Below are positions 53,428 to 63,742 of a DNA stretch of 64,000 bases, one piece after another; position 1 is the stretch's first letter, and the number at the start of each line of letters is the position of its first letter. The notes under the pieces were generated by a model. That model was given only the letters and a program-made list of their open reading frames with translations, did not search any database and was not told the DNA's origin. The position numbers were made by a program, and so were the translations under genes. Source of the DNA: Adiantum capillus-veneris (Eukaryota > Streptophyta > Polypodiopsida > Polypodiales > Pteridaceae); the NCBI GenBank assembly GCA_014529385.2, contig CM043942.1, forward strand, positions 21,500,991 to 21,564,990, read 5' to 3'.

Positions 53428-53880
53428 TAAGTAGAGCATTTATGCTCAACCAAGAGACTATTTGCATCCGGAAGCACATCCCTTGCAAAATATTTCTTCA
53501 GTCTATAACCATTTCTATAGCGCAAACGTTCACCAGACAATTTTTCCAACTCATAGGTGCCATCAAAAAATACATGCTTCACTCTGTATGGACCCAACCA
53601 TTTGTCCCTCAATTTCTTCTGAAAAGTAAAATCCAAGCGAGAATCATACTTCATCACCAAATCTCCTTCTTTGATCTCTTTCTCTGGCAGCCTCTTATTC
53701 ATTTTCTCCATCCTTGTCTCTGCTTGTTGAAGATAATAATCATTGGCTTTCTTTTATTCATTTTCTCCATCCTTGTCTCTGCTTGTTGAAGATAATAATC
53801 ACTGGCTTTCTCTCTATTCATTCGTAGCAACTCTAGAGAAAGAATTCTTTCTTGCAACTTGTCATTATGCTCACCTTGCC
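53428..53880 (-). pseudogene. Integrase C-terminal domain, lower R8 copy
   Basis: The frame has MNKRLPEKEIKEGDLVMKYD, the GPY segment LRDKWLGPYRVKHVFFDG, then YELEKLSGERLRYRNGYRLK, ending beside the LTR. Upstream, an ASDYYLQQAETRMEKMNKR block occurs twice in tandem (about 58 bp repeat, 53,696-53,815), and before it LQERILSLELLRMNREK. The zinc domain and catalytic core of the integrase are missing: this segment joins directly to the second RNase H. The upper copy shares the same junction and the same small duplication. Confidence 0.8.
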
Positions 53881-54290
53881 TTGTATGATTCCCTTCCCTA
53901 AACAATTCATCAGCTTCTTTATTTTTCTCATGAGGAACATGCTTAAATTGTATCTTCTCAAACTCATGCAAAATCTTCTTGATGCCATAGAACCACTTCT
54001 TCAAATTGTCTTTCTTAACATTCCACAAACCAAGCAATTGATTCATGACTAGCAATGCATCCCCTTTTGCAATGACCCTCTTCAATCCAAACTCAACACA
54101 CTGCTTCAACCCAAGGAAAAGCATGAGATAATTGGCCTCATTGTTGTTTTCAGCTTCATCAAGATCGTAAGCTCTAGAAAAGATTACATCGTCGGGTTCT
54201 TAATGACTACCCCACCACTTGCCTTTTGAAGTACTTTTTTCTATGCACCATCAAACATCATTGTATACGCATCTGTAATATCTACTTCCT
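53881..54290 (-). pseudogene. Archaeal-type RNase H, lower R8 copy
   Basis: Minus-strand codons show YTMMFDGA with the first catalytic Asp, then past a stop GGVVIKNP, NNNEANYLMLFLGLKQC with the Glu, RVIAKGDALLVMNQLLG with the next Asp, and FKHVPHEKNKEADEL at the end. This RVT_3-type domain, additional to the normal RNase H, is typical of Tat-lineage elements. Stops and a shift near 54,200 break it. Confidence 0.75.
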
Positions 54291-54960
54291 CTTCATGAGT
54301 ATCCTTGTCCACCCTTGGGTAAGATGGAAGCTCCCCCCCCTTATGTACCACTATGTCTGCCAAGTGAGCTTTAACAGAATGATCCACTTTAAACTCAAAC
54401 TCATACTCTTGAAGCTCCAAAGTCCACTTTCAGATGCGCTTGCTAGGCTTCAAATGTTGTACTACATCAGGCAAAAGATTCGATGTGGTGAGCACATAGA
54501 ACTTTTAGGGCAACAAATAGGTTTTGAACCTTCGACAAGCAAGAACCAAGGAAAATACCCACTGTTCCATTTCTGTGTAGGAGAACTCGCTTACATTCTT
54601 CATCTTGCTCTCAAAATAAATTGGCTTGAAGTTCCTTCCTTGCTTTTGTAAGAGAACCGACCCAAAAGCTACTGACCCCACACTAATAGATAATTAAAAA
54701 ATTGACTGCAAGTCAGGAGGACTCACTGTTGGTAAAGCACACAATACCTCCTTGATGCCATCAAAAGCCTCTTGCATGTCTTCATTCCATTCAAACCCTT
54801 GAACTCTTTGACTCAATTTTTGGAGAGGATACACATATTGACATAGCATCCAGAAAAAACGTGACAAGTACCTGAGCTTATGCACAAATGATGCTAAATC
54901 CTTTGTGTTGTTGGGCGGATCCATAAGCAACAAAGCCTTAACTTTCTCTGGGTCAGCTAC
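54291..54960 (-). pseudogene. RNase H, lower R8 copy
   Basis: Broken frames contain FYVSISVGSVAFGSVLLQKQ-like sequence (first strand of RNase H, with the usual Asp replaced by Ser or lost), FKPIYFESKMKNVSEFSYTE, and LQEYEFEFKVDHSVKAHLAD. It follows the RT thumb. Several stops are present, for example near 54,695 and 54,590. The upper copy (58,663-59,307) is cleaner and shows the same order. Confidence 0.65.
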
Positions 54961-55485
54961 TATTTCATTTTGGGAAACCAAATGTCCTAGAAAATGGACT
55001 CTGGCATGAGCAAATTTACACTTCTTTGGGTTGAGTTGCCCACCCTCTTGTTGAAGCCTTTCAAAACTCAACCTCAGCTTCTCCAAATGTGTGACCCTTG
55101 AGCTATAACACCCAATGTCATCCATGAAAACACGAATGAACTTACCCAAGTAGGGACCAAACACTCTATTCATCCATCCTTGGAAGGTAGCATATGCATT
55201 AACCAACCCAAAAGGCATTCTTTTGTAGGCAAAACAACCCCAAGGAGTAATGACGGTCATTTTCAATCAATCTTCAATTGCTATCAAGATCTGAAAGTAG
55301 CCAGAAAATCCATCCATGATTGAGTAACGTTCATGACCTGCAACCTGATTGAGAATTTCATCTAGAAAGGGTAGTGGATAATGATTCCTTTTTGTGGCAG
55401 CATTCAAAGGTTTGAAATCAACACATATCCTAAATCATCCATTCTTCTTGGGCACAATAACAACTGGAGAGACCCATTCAGACTC
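54961..55485 (-). pseudogene. Reverse transcriptase, lower R8 copy
   Basis: In order: SEWVSPVVIVPKKNG, NAATKRNHYPLPFLDEIL, GHERYSIMDGFSGYFQILIA, a stop near 55,268, then TPWGCFAYKRMPFGLVNAYA, the catalytic RVFMDDIGCYS and HFLGHLVSQNEI. The active-site tetrad is FMDD, a tolerated variant of Y-x-DD. The thumb and connection continue in the 54,694-55,266 frame. Confidence 0.8.
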
Positions 55486-56037
55486 CTCCACTCGAAAGAT
55501 GAAATCTGCTTCCAAAAGCTTCGTCACCTCTTCATGAAGTGCCTTCTCATGAATGACCCCCAACCTCCTAAGCTTTTGAACCTTTGGCTTGGCACCTTCT
55601 TTTAGATTGATTCTATGCTCGACTCCTTTAGCTCCTTGCAACTCTGTATATTCAATGGTGAATAGCTTTGGAAATTCCTTGAACATGTCTTCATACTCCT
55701 TTTTTTCTTTTTCTGTCAAGTCCTCTCCTAGCATGCTCCTTACATTCACTTTGGCAGGCTCTACAATTGCTTTTGGACTATCCTTCTTCTCCTTGATATT
55801 CACATCATGCATCGATGCTTCCTTTTCAACACTTATCCCAAAAAGATCAAGACATAATTGCATCAAGCCTTCCTCTACACTTTCTTCTGATGTCGTAGAC
55901 GACACATCACTATCATATGACGTAGTTTCTGTCGAATCTGTATCTTGCATCTCCAATAGGGGCTGTGTACGGCTCTCGTGTGTCTTCATGTTGTAGACAA
56001 TGGTGCTTCCTTTCTCTTTTTCAGGGATAGTGATCAA
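55486..56037 (-). pseudogene. Acidic linker before RT, lower R8 copy
   Basis: The frame 55,435-56,037 starts ITIPEKEKGSTIVYNMKTHE, then a Thr/Ser/Asp-rich acidic stretch, then LGEDLTEKEKKEYEDMFKEF and the RT lead-in HEKALHEEVTKLLEADFIFR. The upper copy has lost about 135 bp of this (55,620-55,760 equivalent). The protease domain expected upstream is not present. Confidence 0.65.
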
Positions 56038-56534
56038 GCCCGAGCCCCAATCTTGCTTAGCACCAAGGGTTATAAGGCATGGCCTCCCTTAAATGATCGG
56101 ATAAGAATTCTCACCCGCTTGCATCACGTAGCAATCAACCAAGCACTCAATTGCAAAAACTCTTTAAAGTTAGCATGAACATCTTGCTGCAAACCTCTTA
56201 ATTTTGTTGTCGCTTCTGTTGCGATTAGTTTCTTTCCAAACCTATCAAAAATTGCGAGCTTCACCTGCTCCCATGTTTGCTTTTTTTCTTCCTCTAAACC
56301 TTCAAACCACTCCCGAGCTTCTCCTTTGAGCGCAAGAGGAAATACATGAAGCTTGGCTTCGTCATTCACAATGTGCATACCAAGCGTATGCCACTCGAAA
56401 TCCGCAATCCAGTCCTTCACATCCTCCTTCCCTGTGAACACTGGCCGACTATAAGCCATCTCTTCGGAGTCGCTTCTCCCTTGCGTGAGTAACTCCACAA
56501 AAGTTGAAGTCTTGCACCTCAGCCAAACCACCAC
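56038..56534 (-). pseudogene. gag capsid, lower R8 copy
   Basis: The 136-codon frame from ATG at 56,534 includes SRPVFTGKEDVKDWIADFEW, KLHVFPLALKGEAREWFEGL and WEQVKLAIFDRFGKKLIATE, a normal Ty3/gypsy capsid core. It ends at FKEFLQ and then the reading leaves gag: the zinc knuckle and protease are deleted. The start lies about 75 bases from the PBS, so the leader is very short. Confidence 0.75.
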
Positions 56535-56605
56535 TTTTCTTCAATGAAGCTCGAACTTCACATCAAAACCGCTTCACCTGGGTGCACAACCGGCAAATTT
56601 CCCCT

Positions 56606-56622
56606 CCCCAGCGGGATCGCCA
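56606..56622 (-). promoter_or_regulatory. Primer-binding site, lower R8 copy
   Basis: On the minus strand TGGCGATCCCGCTGGGG follows the LTR end (…CCATCA) after a few bases. The form is like known TGGCGAC-type plant sites, but the tRNA is not certain. The same site lies at 60,899-60,915 in the upper copy. Confidence 0.6.
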
Positions 56623-56627
56623 AAGGA

Positions 56628-57840
56628 TGATGGAGCAAAAGACACGGTGTGCACACTCACACACCCAGACAACTCAACACCACACAAGGAATTTACTTGA
56701 ATTCTTCACCTCACTCACCACAAATCAAGATCTCTCTAAAAATTCTACCCACAAAGCTCAATTCAAACTCCAAATGTCTCGACCTACAAGCCCTTGCCTG
56801 CCCGCAGACACTACAAGGTGAGTTGAGGTGATCAACATTGGAAATCACGCTTGATGGTGACCAAAATATACAAGAAAAACCATCAAAAACCCAAAAACTC
56901 CAGCCACAAAATTCCACTCTCAAACCATTGCAAAGCCTTCACAAAACTCCACTCTGTTGGACTCTTTGGAGTAGCGCCAACCCTAATGGCACCGATACAG
57001 GGTCACATAGTCTTGCAGAAAGCCGCACCTTCTTCCCTCAATTCCTCGCACACACACATCCATGGAAACCTCAGAACTTCCATAGACTCTCCCAAGTGCA
57101 AAATTGAAGAGAGAAACCTCTCGTTCACTCCTCCACACACTCGAAAACAGGACGCGAATGCGACGGGACTCCATTGGACCACCTGTAGGAACTCTGCTTC
57201 TTTCCCCACACAAAGAGGTGAAAGTGCCAAAACATGGCTTTCAAAATGCTCCTTCAGCCCAATCACTCACGGCGGTGTCACTGATGTGGCACTTTGATGC
57301 CTTTTCACACCTTTTTTGACATTTTTTTAAACCCTTTTTGGCCCAGTTTTGGCCAGTTTTGACCCCCGGCGGGCATTTTTCGCGGGAAAAACCCCAAACG
57401 GACTCCAAAATTCACCAAATTTCGTACACTTGATCCTCGATACCCAAAGCACATTTCCACATTTCCACATTCCATTTTTTACCAATTCTAGGGCGATGCA
57501 CGTATCACCGCAGATCATGCGCCGCAAATAGAAAGTTACTTGCATTATTTAAATTCTTGTCACTTGTCACTTGCATTATTTAAATTCTAGAAAGCATAAA
57601 CACATTATATAGAGCCAAAATAAGCCACCTAGAACCATATCCAAGGTCTCGATACCCTATCCAGGCATGTACGTATGCTCGACTGCCGACACGCAAGCAC
57701 GCATATTTACAATGTGCACATGTTGCACCTTTTTCCGAACTTGAAACCACTTTGCAAAGCTCCCAAATGCATGTATTTACATCTTTTTGTACATATGACC
57801 ATGCATATAAATGCTACTTTGTACACGCCAAAAGCGGTCA
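56628..57840 (-). repeat. R8 middle LTR, 1,213 bp
   Basis: On the minus strand it starts TGACCGCTTTTGGCG and ends CTCCATCA. It is at the same time the 3' LTR of the upper copy and the 5' LTR of the lower copy. A minus-strand TATA-like TATATAA lies at 57,605-57,611. The E2F-like site TTTTTCGCGGGAAAAA stands at 57,376-57,391. Compared with the other LTRs it has lost about 40 bp and repeats TTGCATTATTTAAATTCT near 57,540-57,590. Confidence 0.85.
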
Positions 57841-58310
57841 ACCCTCTAGGTAGAGCATTTATGCTCAACCAACAGACTATTTGCATCTGGAACCGCATCC
57901 CTTGCAAAATATTTCTTCAGTCTATAACCATTTATTCTATAGCGCAAACGTTCACCAGACAATTTTTCCAACTCATAGGTGCCATCAGAAAATACATGCT
58001 TCACTCTGTATGGACCCAACCATTTGTCCCTCAATTTCTTCTGAAAAGTAAAATCCAAGGGAGAATCATACTTCATCACCAAATCTCCTTCTTTGATCTC
58101 TTTCTCTGGCAGCCTCTTATTCATTTTCTCCATCCTTGTCTCTGCTTGTTGAAGATAATAATCACTGGCTTTCTTTTATTCATTTTCTCCATCCTTGTCT
58201 CTGCTTGTTGAAGATAATAATCACTGGCTTTCTCTCTATTCATTCGTAGAAACTCTAGAGAAATAATTCTTTCTTGCAACTTGTCATTATGCTCACCTTG
58301 CGTTGTATGA
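57841..58310 (-). pseudogene. Integrase C-terminal domain, upper R8 copy
   Basis: Same structure as the lower copy: LRDKWLGPYRVKHVFSDG, YELEKLSGERLRYRINGYRL, with the ASDYYLQQAETRMEKMNKR block duplicated upstream (58,120-58,240). The shared junction and duplication show that both internal regions descend from one deleted parent. Confidence 0.8.
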
Positions 58311-58662
58311 TTCCCTTCCCTAGCCAATTCACCAGCTCCTTTATTTTGCTCACGAGGAACATGCTTAAACTGTATCTTCTCAAACTCATGCAAAAGCTTC
58401 TTGATGCCATAGAACCACTTCTTCAAATTGTCTTTCTTAACATTCCACAAACCAAGCAATTGATTCATGACTAGCAATGCATCCCCTTTTGCAATGACCC
58501 TCTTCAATCCAAACTCAACACACTGCTTCAACCCAAGGAAAAGCGTGAGATACTTGGCCTCATTGTTGCTTTCAGCTTCATCAAGATCGTAAGCTCTAGA
58601 AAAGATTACATCGTCGGGTTCTTAATGACTACCCCACCACTTGCCTTTTGAAGTACTTTCTT
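58311..58662 (-). pseudogene. Archaeal-type RNase H, upper R8 copy
   Basis: It shows KQCVEFGLKRVIAKGDALLV, LNVKKDNLKKWFYGIK-like sequence and FKHVPREQNKGAGELAREG. The N-terminal part with EAESNNEAKYL-like codons is at 58,555-58,620. YTMMFDGA with the first catalytic Asp ends the preceding frame at 58,663. It matches the lower copy closely. Confidence 0.75.
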
Positions 58663-59307
58663 CTATGCACCATCAAACATCATTGTATACGCATCTGTAA
58701 TATCTACTTCCTCTTCATGAGTATCCTTGTCCACCCTTGGGTAAGATGGAAGCTCCCCCCCCTTATGTACCACTATGTCTGCCAAGTGAGCTTTAACAGA
58801 ATGATCCACTTTAAACTCAAGCTCATACTCTTGAAGCTCCAAAGCCCACTTTAAGATGCGCTTGCTAGGCTTCAAATGTTGTACTACATCAGGCAAAAGC
58901 TTCGATGTGATGAGCACATAGAACTTTTGGGGCAACAAATAGGTTTTGAACCTTCGACAAGCAAGAACCAAGGAAAATACCCACTGTTCCATTTATGTGT
59001 AGGAGAACTCGCTTACATTCTTCATCTTGCTCTCAAAATAAATTGGCTTGAAGTTCCTTCCTTGCTTTTGTAAGAGAACCGACCCAAAAGCTACTGACCC
59101 CACACTAATAGATACATAAAAAATTGACTGCAAGTCAGGAGGACTCACTGTTGGTAAAGCACACAATACCTCCTTGATGCCATCAAAAGCCTCTTGCATG
59201 TCTTCATTCCATTCAAACCCTTGAATTCTTTGACTCAATTTCTGGAGAGGATACACATATTGACATAGCATCCATAAAAAACGTGACAAGTACCTGAGCT
59301 TATGCAC
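58663..59307 (-). pseudogene. RNase H, upper R8 copy
   Basis: Two consecutive frames (58,993-59,307 and 58,663-58,992) carry the connection domain (LRYLSRFLWMLCQYVYPLQK, QGFEWNEDMQEAFDGIKEVL) and RNase H (FYVSISVGSVAFGSVLLQKQ, FKPIYFESKMKNVSEFSYT; then FSLVLACRRFKTYLLPQKFY and LELQEYELEFKVDHSVKAHL). The first catalytic Asp, normally in V-x-x-DAS, is replaced (SISVGS), which would disable the enzyme. The domain ends with ADIVVHKGGELP. Confidence 0.7.
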
Positions 59308-59885
59308 AAATGATGCTAAATCCTTTGTGTTGTTGCGGATCGATAAGCAACAAAGACTTAACTTTCTCTGGGTCAGCTTCTATTCCATTTTGGGAAACCA
59401 CATGTCCTAGCAAATGGACTCTGGCATGAGCAAATTTACACTTCTTTGGGTTGAGTTGCCCACCCTCTTGTTGAAGCCTTTCAAAACTCAACCTCAGCTT
59501 CTCCAAATGTGTGACCCTTGAGCTATAACACCCAATGTCATCCATGAAAACACGAATGAACTTACCCAAGTAGGGACCAAACACTCTATTCATCCATCCT
59601 TGGAAGGTAGCATATGCATTAACCAACCCAAAAGGCATTCTTTTGTAGGCAAAACACCCCCAAGGAGTAATGACGGTCATTTTCAATCGATCTTCAATTG
59701 CTATCAAGATCTGAAAGTAGCCAGAAAATCCATCCATGATTGAGTAACGTTCATGACCTGCAACCTGATTGAGGATTTCATCTAGAAAGGGTAGTGGATA
59801 ATGATTCCTTTTTGTGGCAGCATTCAAAGGTTTGAAATCAACACATATCCTAAATCATCCGTTCTTCTTGGGCACAATAACAACT
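59308..59885 (-). pseudogene. Reverse transcriptase, upper R8 copy
   Basis: The 175-codon frame (59,300-59,827) runs from NAATKRNHYPLPFLDEIL through MDGFSGYFQILIAIEDRLKM, TPWGCFAYKRMPFGLVNAYA and the catalytic RVFMDDIGCYS to LLGHVVSQNGIEADPEKVKS. Here the Arg codon that is a stop in the lower copy is intact. A small deletion near 59,335 breaks the frame before the connection domain. Confidence 0.8.
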
Positions 59886-60470
59886 GGAGAGACCCATTCA
59901 GACTCCTCCACTCAAAAGATGAAATCTGCTTCCAAAAGCTTCGTCACCTCTTCATGAAGTGCCTTCTCATGAATGACCCCCAGCCTCCTAAGCTTTTGAA
60001 CCTTTGGCTTGGCACCTTCTTTTAGATTGATTCTATGCTCGACTCCTTTAGCTCTACAATTGCTTTTGGACTATCCTTCTTCTCCTTGATATTCACATCA
60101 TGCATCGATGCTTCCTTTTCAACACTTATCCCAAAAAGATCAAGGCATAATTGAATCAAGCCTTCCTCTACACTTTCTTCTGATGTCGTACACGACGCAT
60201 CACTATCGTATGACGTAGTTTTTGTCGAATCTATAACTTGCATCTCCAATAGGGGCTGTGTACGGCTCTCGTGTGTCTTCATGTTGTAGACAATGGTGCT
60301 TCCTTTCTCTTTTTCGGGGATGGTGATCAATCCCGAGCCCCAATCCTGCTTAGCACCAAGGGTTATAAGCCATGGCCTCCCTTAAATGATCGGATAAGAA
60401 TTCTCACCCGCTTGCATCACGTAGCAATCAACCAAGCACTCAATTGCAAAAACTCTTTAAAGTTAGCATG
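59886..60470 (-). pseudogene. Acidic linker before RT, upper R8 copy
   Basis: The frame 60,022-60,330 repeats the acidic linker of the lower copy. It then jumps to the RT lead-in because about 135 bp are missing, with GCTC at the junction. The interval 60,330-60,470 corresponds to the end of gag in the lower copy. Confidence 0.6.
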
Positions 60471-60898
60471 AACATCTTGCTGCAAACCTCTCAATTTTGT
60501 TGTCGCTTCTGTTACGATTAGTTTCTTTCCAAACCTATCAAAAATTGCGAGCTTCACCTGCTCCCATGTTTGCTTTTTTTCTTCCTCTAAACCTTCAAAC
60601 CACTCCCGAGCTTCTCCTTCGAGCGCAAGAGGAAATACATGAAGCTTGTCTTAGTCATTCACAATGTGCATACCATGCGTATGCCACTCGAAATCCGCAA
60701 TCCAATCCTTCACATCCTCCTTCCCTGTGAACACTGGCCGACTATAAGCCATCTCTTCGGAGTCGCTTCTCCCTTGCGTGAGTAACTCCACAAAAGTTGA
60801 AGTCTTGCACCTCAACCAAACCACCACTTTTCTTCAATGAAGCTCGAACTTCACATCAAAACCGCTTCACCTGGGTGCACAACCGGCAAATTTTCGCT
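60471..60898 (-). pseudogene. gag capsid, upper R8 copy
   Basis: Same capsid as the lower copy, with an in-frame stop where the lower copy has a sense codon near 60,652 (KLHVFPL region). The capsid core sequence KQTWEQVKLAIFDRFGKK is retained. Confidence 0.65.
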
Positions 60899-60915
60899 CC
60901 CCAGCGGGATCGCCA
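60899..60915 (-). promoter_or_regulatory. Primer-binding site, upper R8 copy
   Basis: Identical 17-base site to the lower copy (minus strand TGGCGATCCCGCTGGGG) next to the LTR end at 60,921. Confidence 0.6.
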
Positions 60916-60920
60916 AAGGA

Positions 60921-62150
60921 TGAGGGAGCAAAAGACACCGTATGCACACTCACACACCCAGACAACTCAACACCACACAATTACTTTACTTGAATTCCTC
61001 ACCTCACTCACCACAAATCAAGATCTCTCTAAAAATTCTACCCACAAGCTGAATTCAAACTCCAAACGTCTCGACCTACAAGCCCTTGCCTGCCCGCAGA
61101 CACTACAAGGTGAGTTGAGGTGATCAACATTGGAAATCACGCTTGATGGTGACCAAAATATACAAGAAAAACCATCAAAAACCCAAAAACTCCAGCCACA
61201 AAATTCCACTCTCAAACCATTGCAAAGCCTTCACCAAACTCCACTCTGTTGGACTCTTTGGAGTAGCGCCAACCCTAATGGCACCGATACAGGGTCACAT
61301 AGTCTTGCAGAAAGCCGCACCTTCTTCCCTCAATTCCTCGCACACACACATCCATGGAAACCTCAGAACTTCCATAGACTCTCCCAAGTGCAAAATTGAA
61401 GAGAGAAACCTCTCATTCACTCCTCCACACACTCGAAAACAGGACGCGAATGCGACGGGACTCCATTAGACCACCTGTAGGAACTCTGCTTCCTTCCCCA
61501 CACAAAGAGGTGAAAGTGCCAAAACTTGGCTTCCAAAATGCTCCTTCAGCCCAAGCACTCACGTCAGCGTCACTGATGTGGCACTTTGATGCCTTTTCAC
61601 ACCTTTTTTGACATTTTTTAAACCCTTTTTGGCCTAGTTTTGGCCAGTTTTGACCCTTGGCGGGCATTTTTCGAGGGAAAAACCCCAAACGGACTTCAAA
61701 ATTCACCAAATTTCGTACACTTGATCCTCGATACCCAAAGCACATTTTCACATCTCCACATTCCATTTTTTACCACTTCTAGGGCGATGCACATATCACC
61801 GCAGATCATGCGCCGCAAATAGACAGTTACCGCATGTGTCAAACTTCTCGAGCGGGATGAGAGTACCCACACTTGTCACTTGCATTATTTAAATTCTAGA
61901 AAGCTTAAACACATTATATAGAGCCAAAATAATCCACCTAGAACCATATCCAAGGTCCCGATACCCTATCCAGGCATGTACGTATGCTCGACTGCCGACA
62001 CGCAAGCACGCATATTTACAATGTGCACACGTTGCACCTTTTTCCGAACTTGAAACCACTTTGCAAAGCTCCCAAATGCATGTATTTACATCTTTTTGTA
62101 CATATGACCATGCATATAAACGCTACTTTGTACACGCCAAAAGCGGTCTA
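60921..62150 (-). repeat. R8 upper LTR (5' LTR of the array)
   Basis: About 1,230 bp, aligned with the other two LTRs. The E2F-like site is altered here (TTTTTCGAGGGAAAAA, 61,667-61,682). The minus-strand start is TAGACCGC instead of TGACCGC, with two extra bases before the target duplication. Confidence 0.85.
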
Positions 62151-62152
62151 TC

Positions 62153-62157
62153 GGCGA
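62153..62157. other. Right target-site duplication of the R8 array
   Basis: GGCGA, identical to 49,462-49,466, directly followed by TAGCAACTCCCGC, the continuation of the R7 protease codons. Confidence 0.75.
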
Positions 62158-62657
62158 TAGCAACTCCCGCTCCACTATTAAGAATAGCTTTGGAAACTAC
62201 TCCTTGGAATTCTACTGGTAGCGTGGTGTTTCCATCTTCTCCCTCACAATACTCTTCAACCTTGTTTAATGGTACTGGCCTAGTTTTTAATTGAGGTCTG
62301 TCCAACTCTCTGATCCCTTCCTGTAGCCTCAAGGTGGGGTCTTTCACTCCAAATGTTTCTAGGCATTTACCTACTGTGGTCCACATGTTTGGCCGTAACA
62401 TTAGGAGTTCTGCTAATGTGATTGTGCATGCCACCGGGGTGGACAATAACTCAATCAATCCTTGCTAATCCTTCACTTTGTTAGAAGAAAGTCTTTGAGA
62501 TTGGATTGCTCTCACTTTCGACTTGGCTTCATACTCTCCTAGGTAAGAGGGTAAAGTTCTCAGCGAGTCTGGTTGGCTGTGCCCCGAACTAATTGATCAT
62601 TGGTCTCCCCCTTGTGAATGTATCTCAAAGTTTATTTGTGACCTTGCCTCAAATTCT
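62158..62657 (-). pseudogene. Protease N-terminal half (R7)
   Basis: The frame 62,123-62,458 encodes LLSTPVACTITLAELLMLRP, a linker, and AILNSGAGVAIA, the retropepsin active site with the catalytic Asp replaced by Asn (AAT). Here R8 interrupts; the next codons, ATKEIW, are at 49,440-49,461. The segment 62,459-62,657 holds the linker in a broken frame with a stop near 62,466. Confidence 0.8.
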
Positions 62658-63289
62658 TCAATAGGAGGTAAGGTTACATTTTTTTCTTTTTCTTGTGCTA
62701 TTCATGTGGTTACTCATCCTATTAGCCTCGTTGGCCTCACGGATTTGCTTCCACAGATCATCTAGACCGTTACAATCCTTACCCATTTCTGTCAATATTT
62801 TAGGTTGGAACCTGTCACTTGCCTCATCTGTGGTATTTGGAACTATGATAGGCTCTCCTCTGGACTCATAGGCATTAGTGAGTCTTTCCTTTGTTTCTAC
62901 ATGTTCCTCTAAAGTTGGTTGGATAGGGGTTGGAGCCGGTGCCTCATGCCAATTTGCAGATTTACCCAGCGGGTCTTCCATCAATGATTGAGCCATTTCA
63001 ATCATCTTTTTACACATTTCCAACCTTTGTATTTCTATTTCCGCATATGGATAATTCACCCACCTTTCCTGGGTTTGGTTCTTTTTTAGTCTAGCTTCAT
63101 AAGCTTTTAGAAGCACATCCAACTGCTCATTTACCTTGTCTGCCAGTACGATCCTCCTGATCCTGCACTTTTGGGCTCTGCTATTTTCTTGGGTGCTATG
63201 GTTGCCGTGGTGTGTGATCTTAGGCTGGCTAGATCCTCTAACCTCTCTAATCTATCCTTTGTATATTTCAACTCCTTGGATACTGTTGT
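62658..63289 (-). pseudogene. Gag-protease linker (R7)
   Basis: The 62,658-63,122 frame has LLKAYEARLKKNQTQERWVN, IQRLEMCKKMIEMAQSLMED and an acidic, Pro-rich part. It matches R6 at 27,370-27,720. The segment 63,123-63,289 contains further shifted gag codons. Confidence 0.65.
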
Positions 63290-63742
63290 TTACTCTCGTT
63301 CCTTCCTGGCTTTCATACGCGCCTTTCTAGCTTTCCAAGTGCTTCTCTGATTTTTCGTTTCTGAACTTTGGGCATTGGTTTTTGGCTCTTCAACTATGGG
63401 TTGGTTCGTCATTTTTTGAGCTTGGGCTCGTGTTACTGCCTGAATAGGTATGATTGTTTCATTTTCCGACCCTCCACTGGAAGGTACTGTTTCTAGCATG
63501 TTCAAGGTGGCTTTTGCTCCTTTGCTCGGGTTTTTAGGGCAATCGGGAATCAAATGAGTCACTCCACACTTAGTGCAATACGCGTTGACTCTAATGATTT
63601 CATCATGAGGACAGACTCTTAGCCAATGGTCTTCACCACACTTGTAGCAGGGTCCCTTGGGTTGTTGAGGTGCTCCTTGAGCTCCTCTTTGTTGGTATGC
63701 ATGTCTCTGTCCGCCCATGCCTTCGTTGGCTATGAACAACAA
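63290..63742 (-). CDS. gag nucleocapsid with two zinc knuckles (R7)
   Basis: The 150-codon frame carries CYKCGEDHWLRVC and CTKCGVTHLIPDC, two knuckles with C-x2-C-x3-H-x4-C spacing, then a Ser/Thr-rich part and a basic helix (RSTWKARKARMKARKERE). These equal the second and third knuckles of R6. The lack of a stop in the basic helix compared with two in R6 shows that R6 lost arginine codons. Confidence 0.75.
   Translation of the reverse strand: MLFIANEGMGGQRHAYQQRGAQGAPQQPKGPCYKCGEDHWLRVCPHDEIIRVNAYCTKCGVTHLIPDCPKNPSKGAKATLNMLETVPSSGGSENETIIPIQAVTRAQAQKMTNQPIVEEPKTNAQSSETKNQRSTWKARKARMKARKERE

Larger units (their letters stand above)
49467..62152 (-). mobile_element. R8 tandem array, LTR-internal-LTR-internal-LTR
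   Basis: Three LTR copies (49,467-50,673 plus 53,406-53,427; 56,628-57,840; 60,921-62,150) separate two near-identical internal regions (53,428-56,627 and 57,841-60,920), all on the minus strand. The whole unit is flanked by GGCGA and splits the protease codons of R7. Each internal region has gag, an RT-RNase H segment, a second RNase H of the archaeal type and an integrase C-terminus. Protease and the integrase catalytic core are missing from both copies, so the duplicated unit was already non-autonomous. Confidence 0.85.

Noticed and set aside
53428-60920. R8 as an integrated plant pararetrovirus
   Set aside because: It has LTRs, a PBS, target duplication, an integrase C-terminus and a second RNase H; no movement-protein or caulimovirid coat motif is visible.
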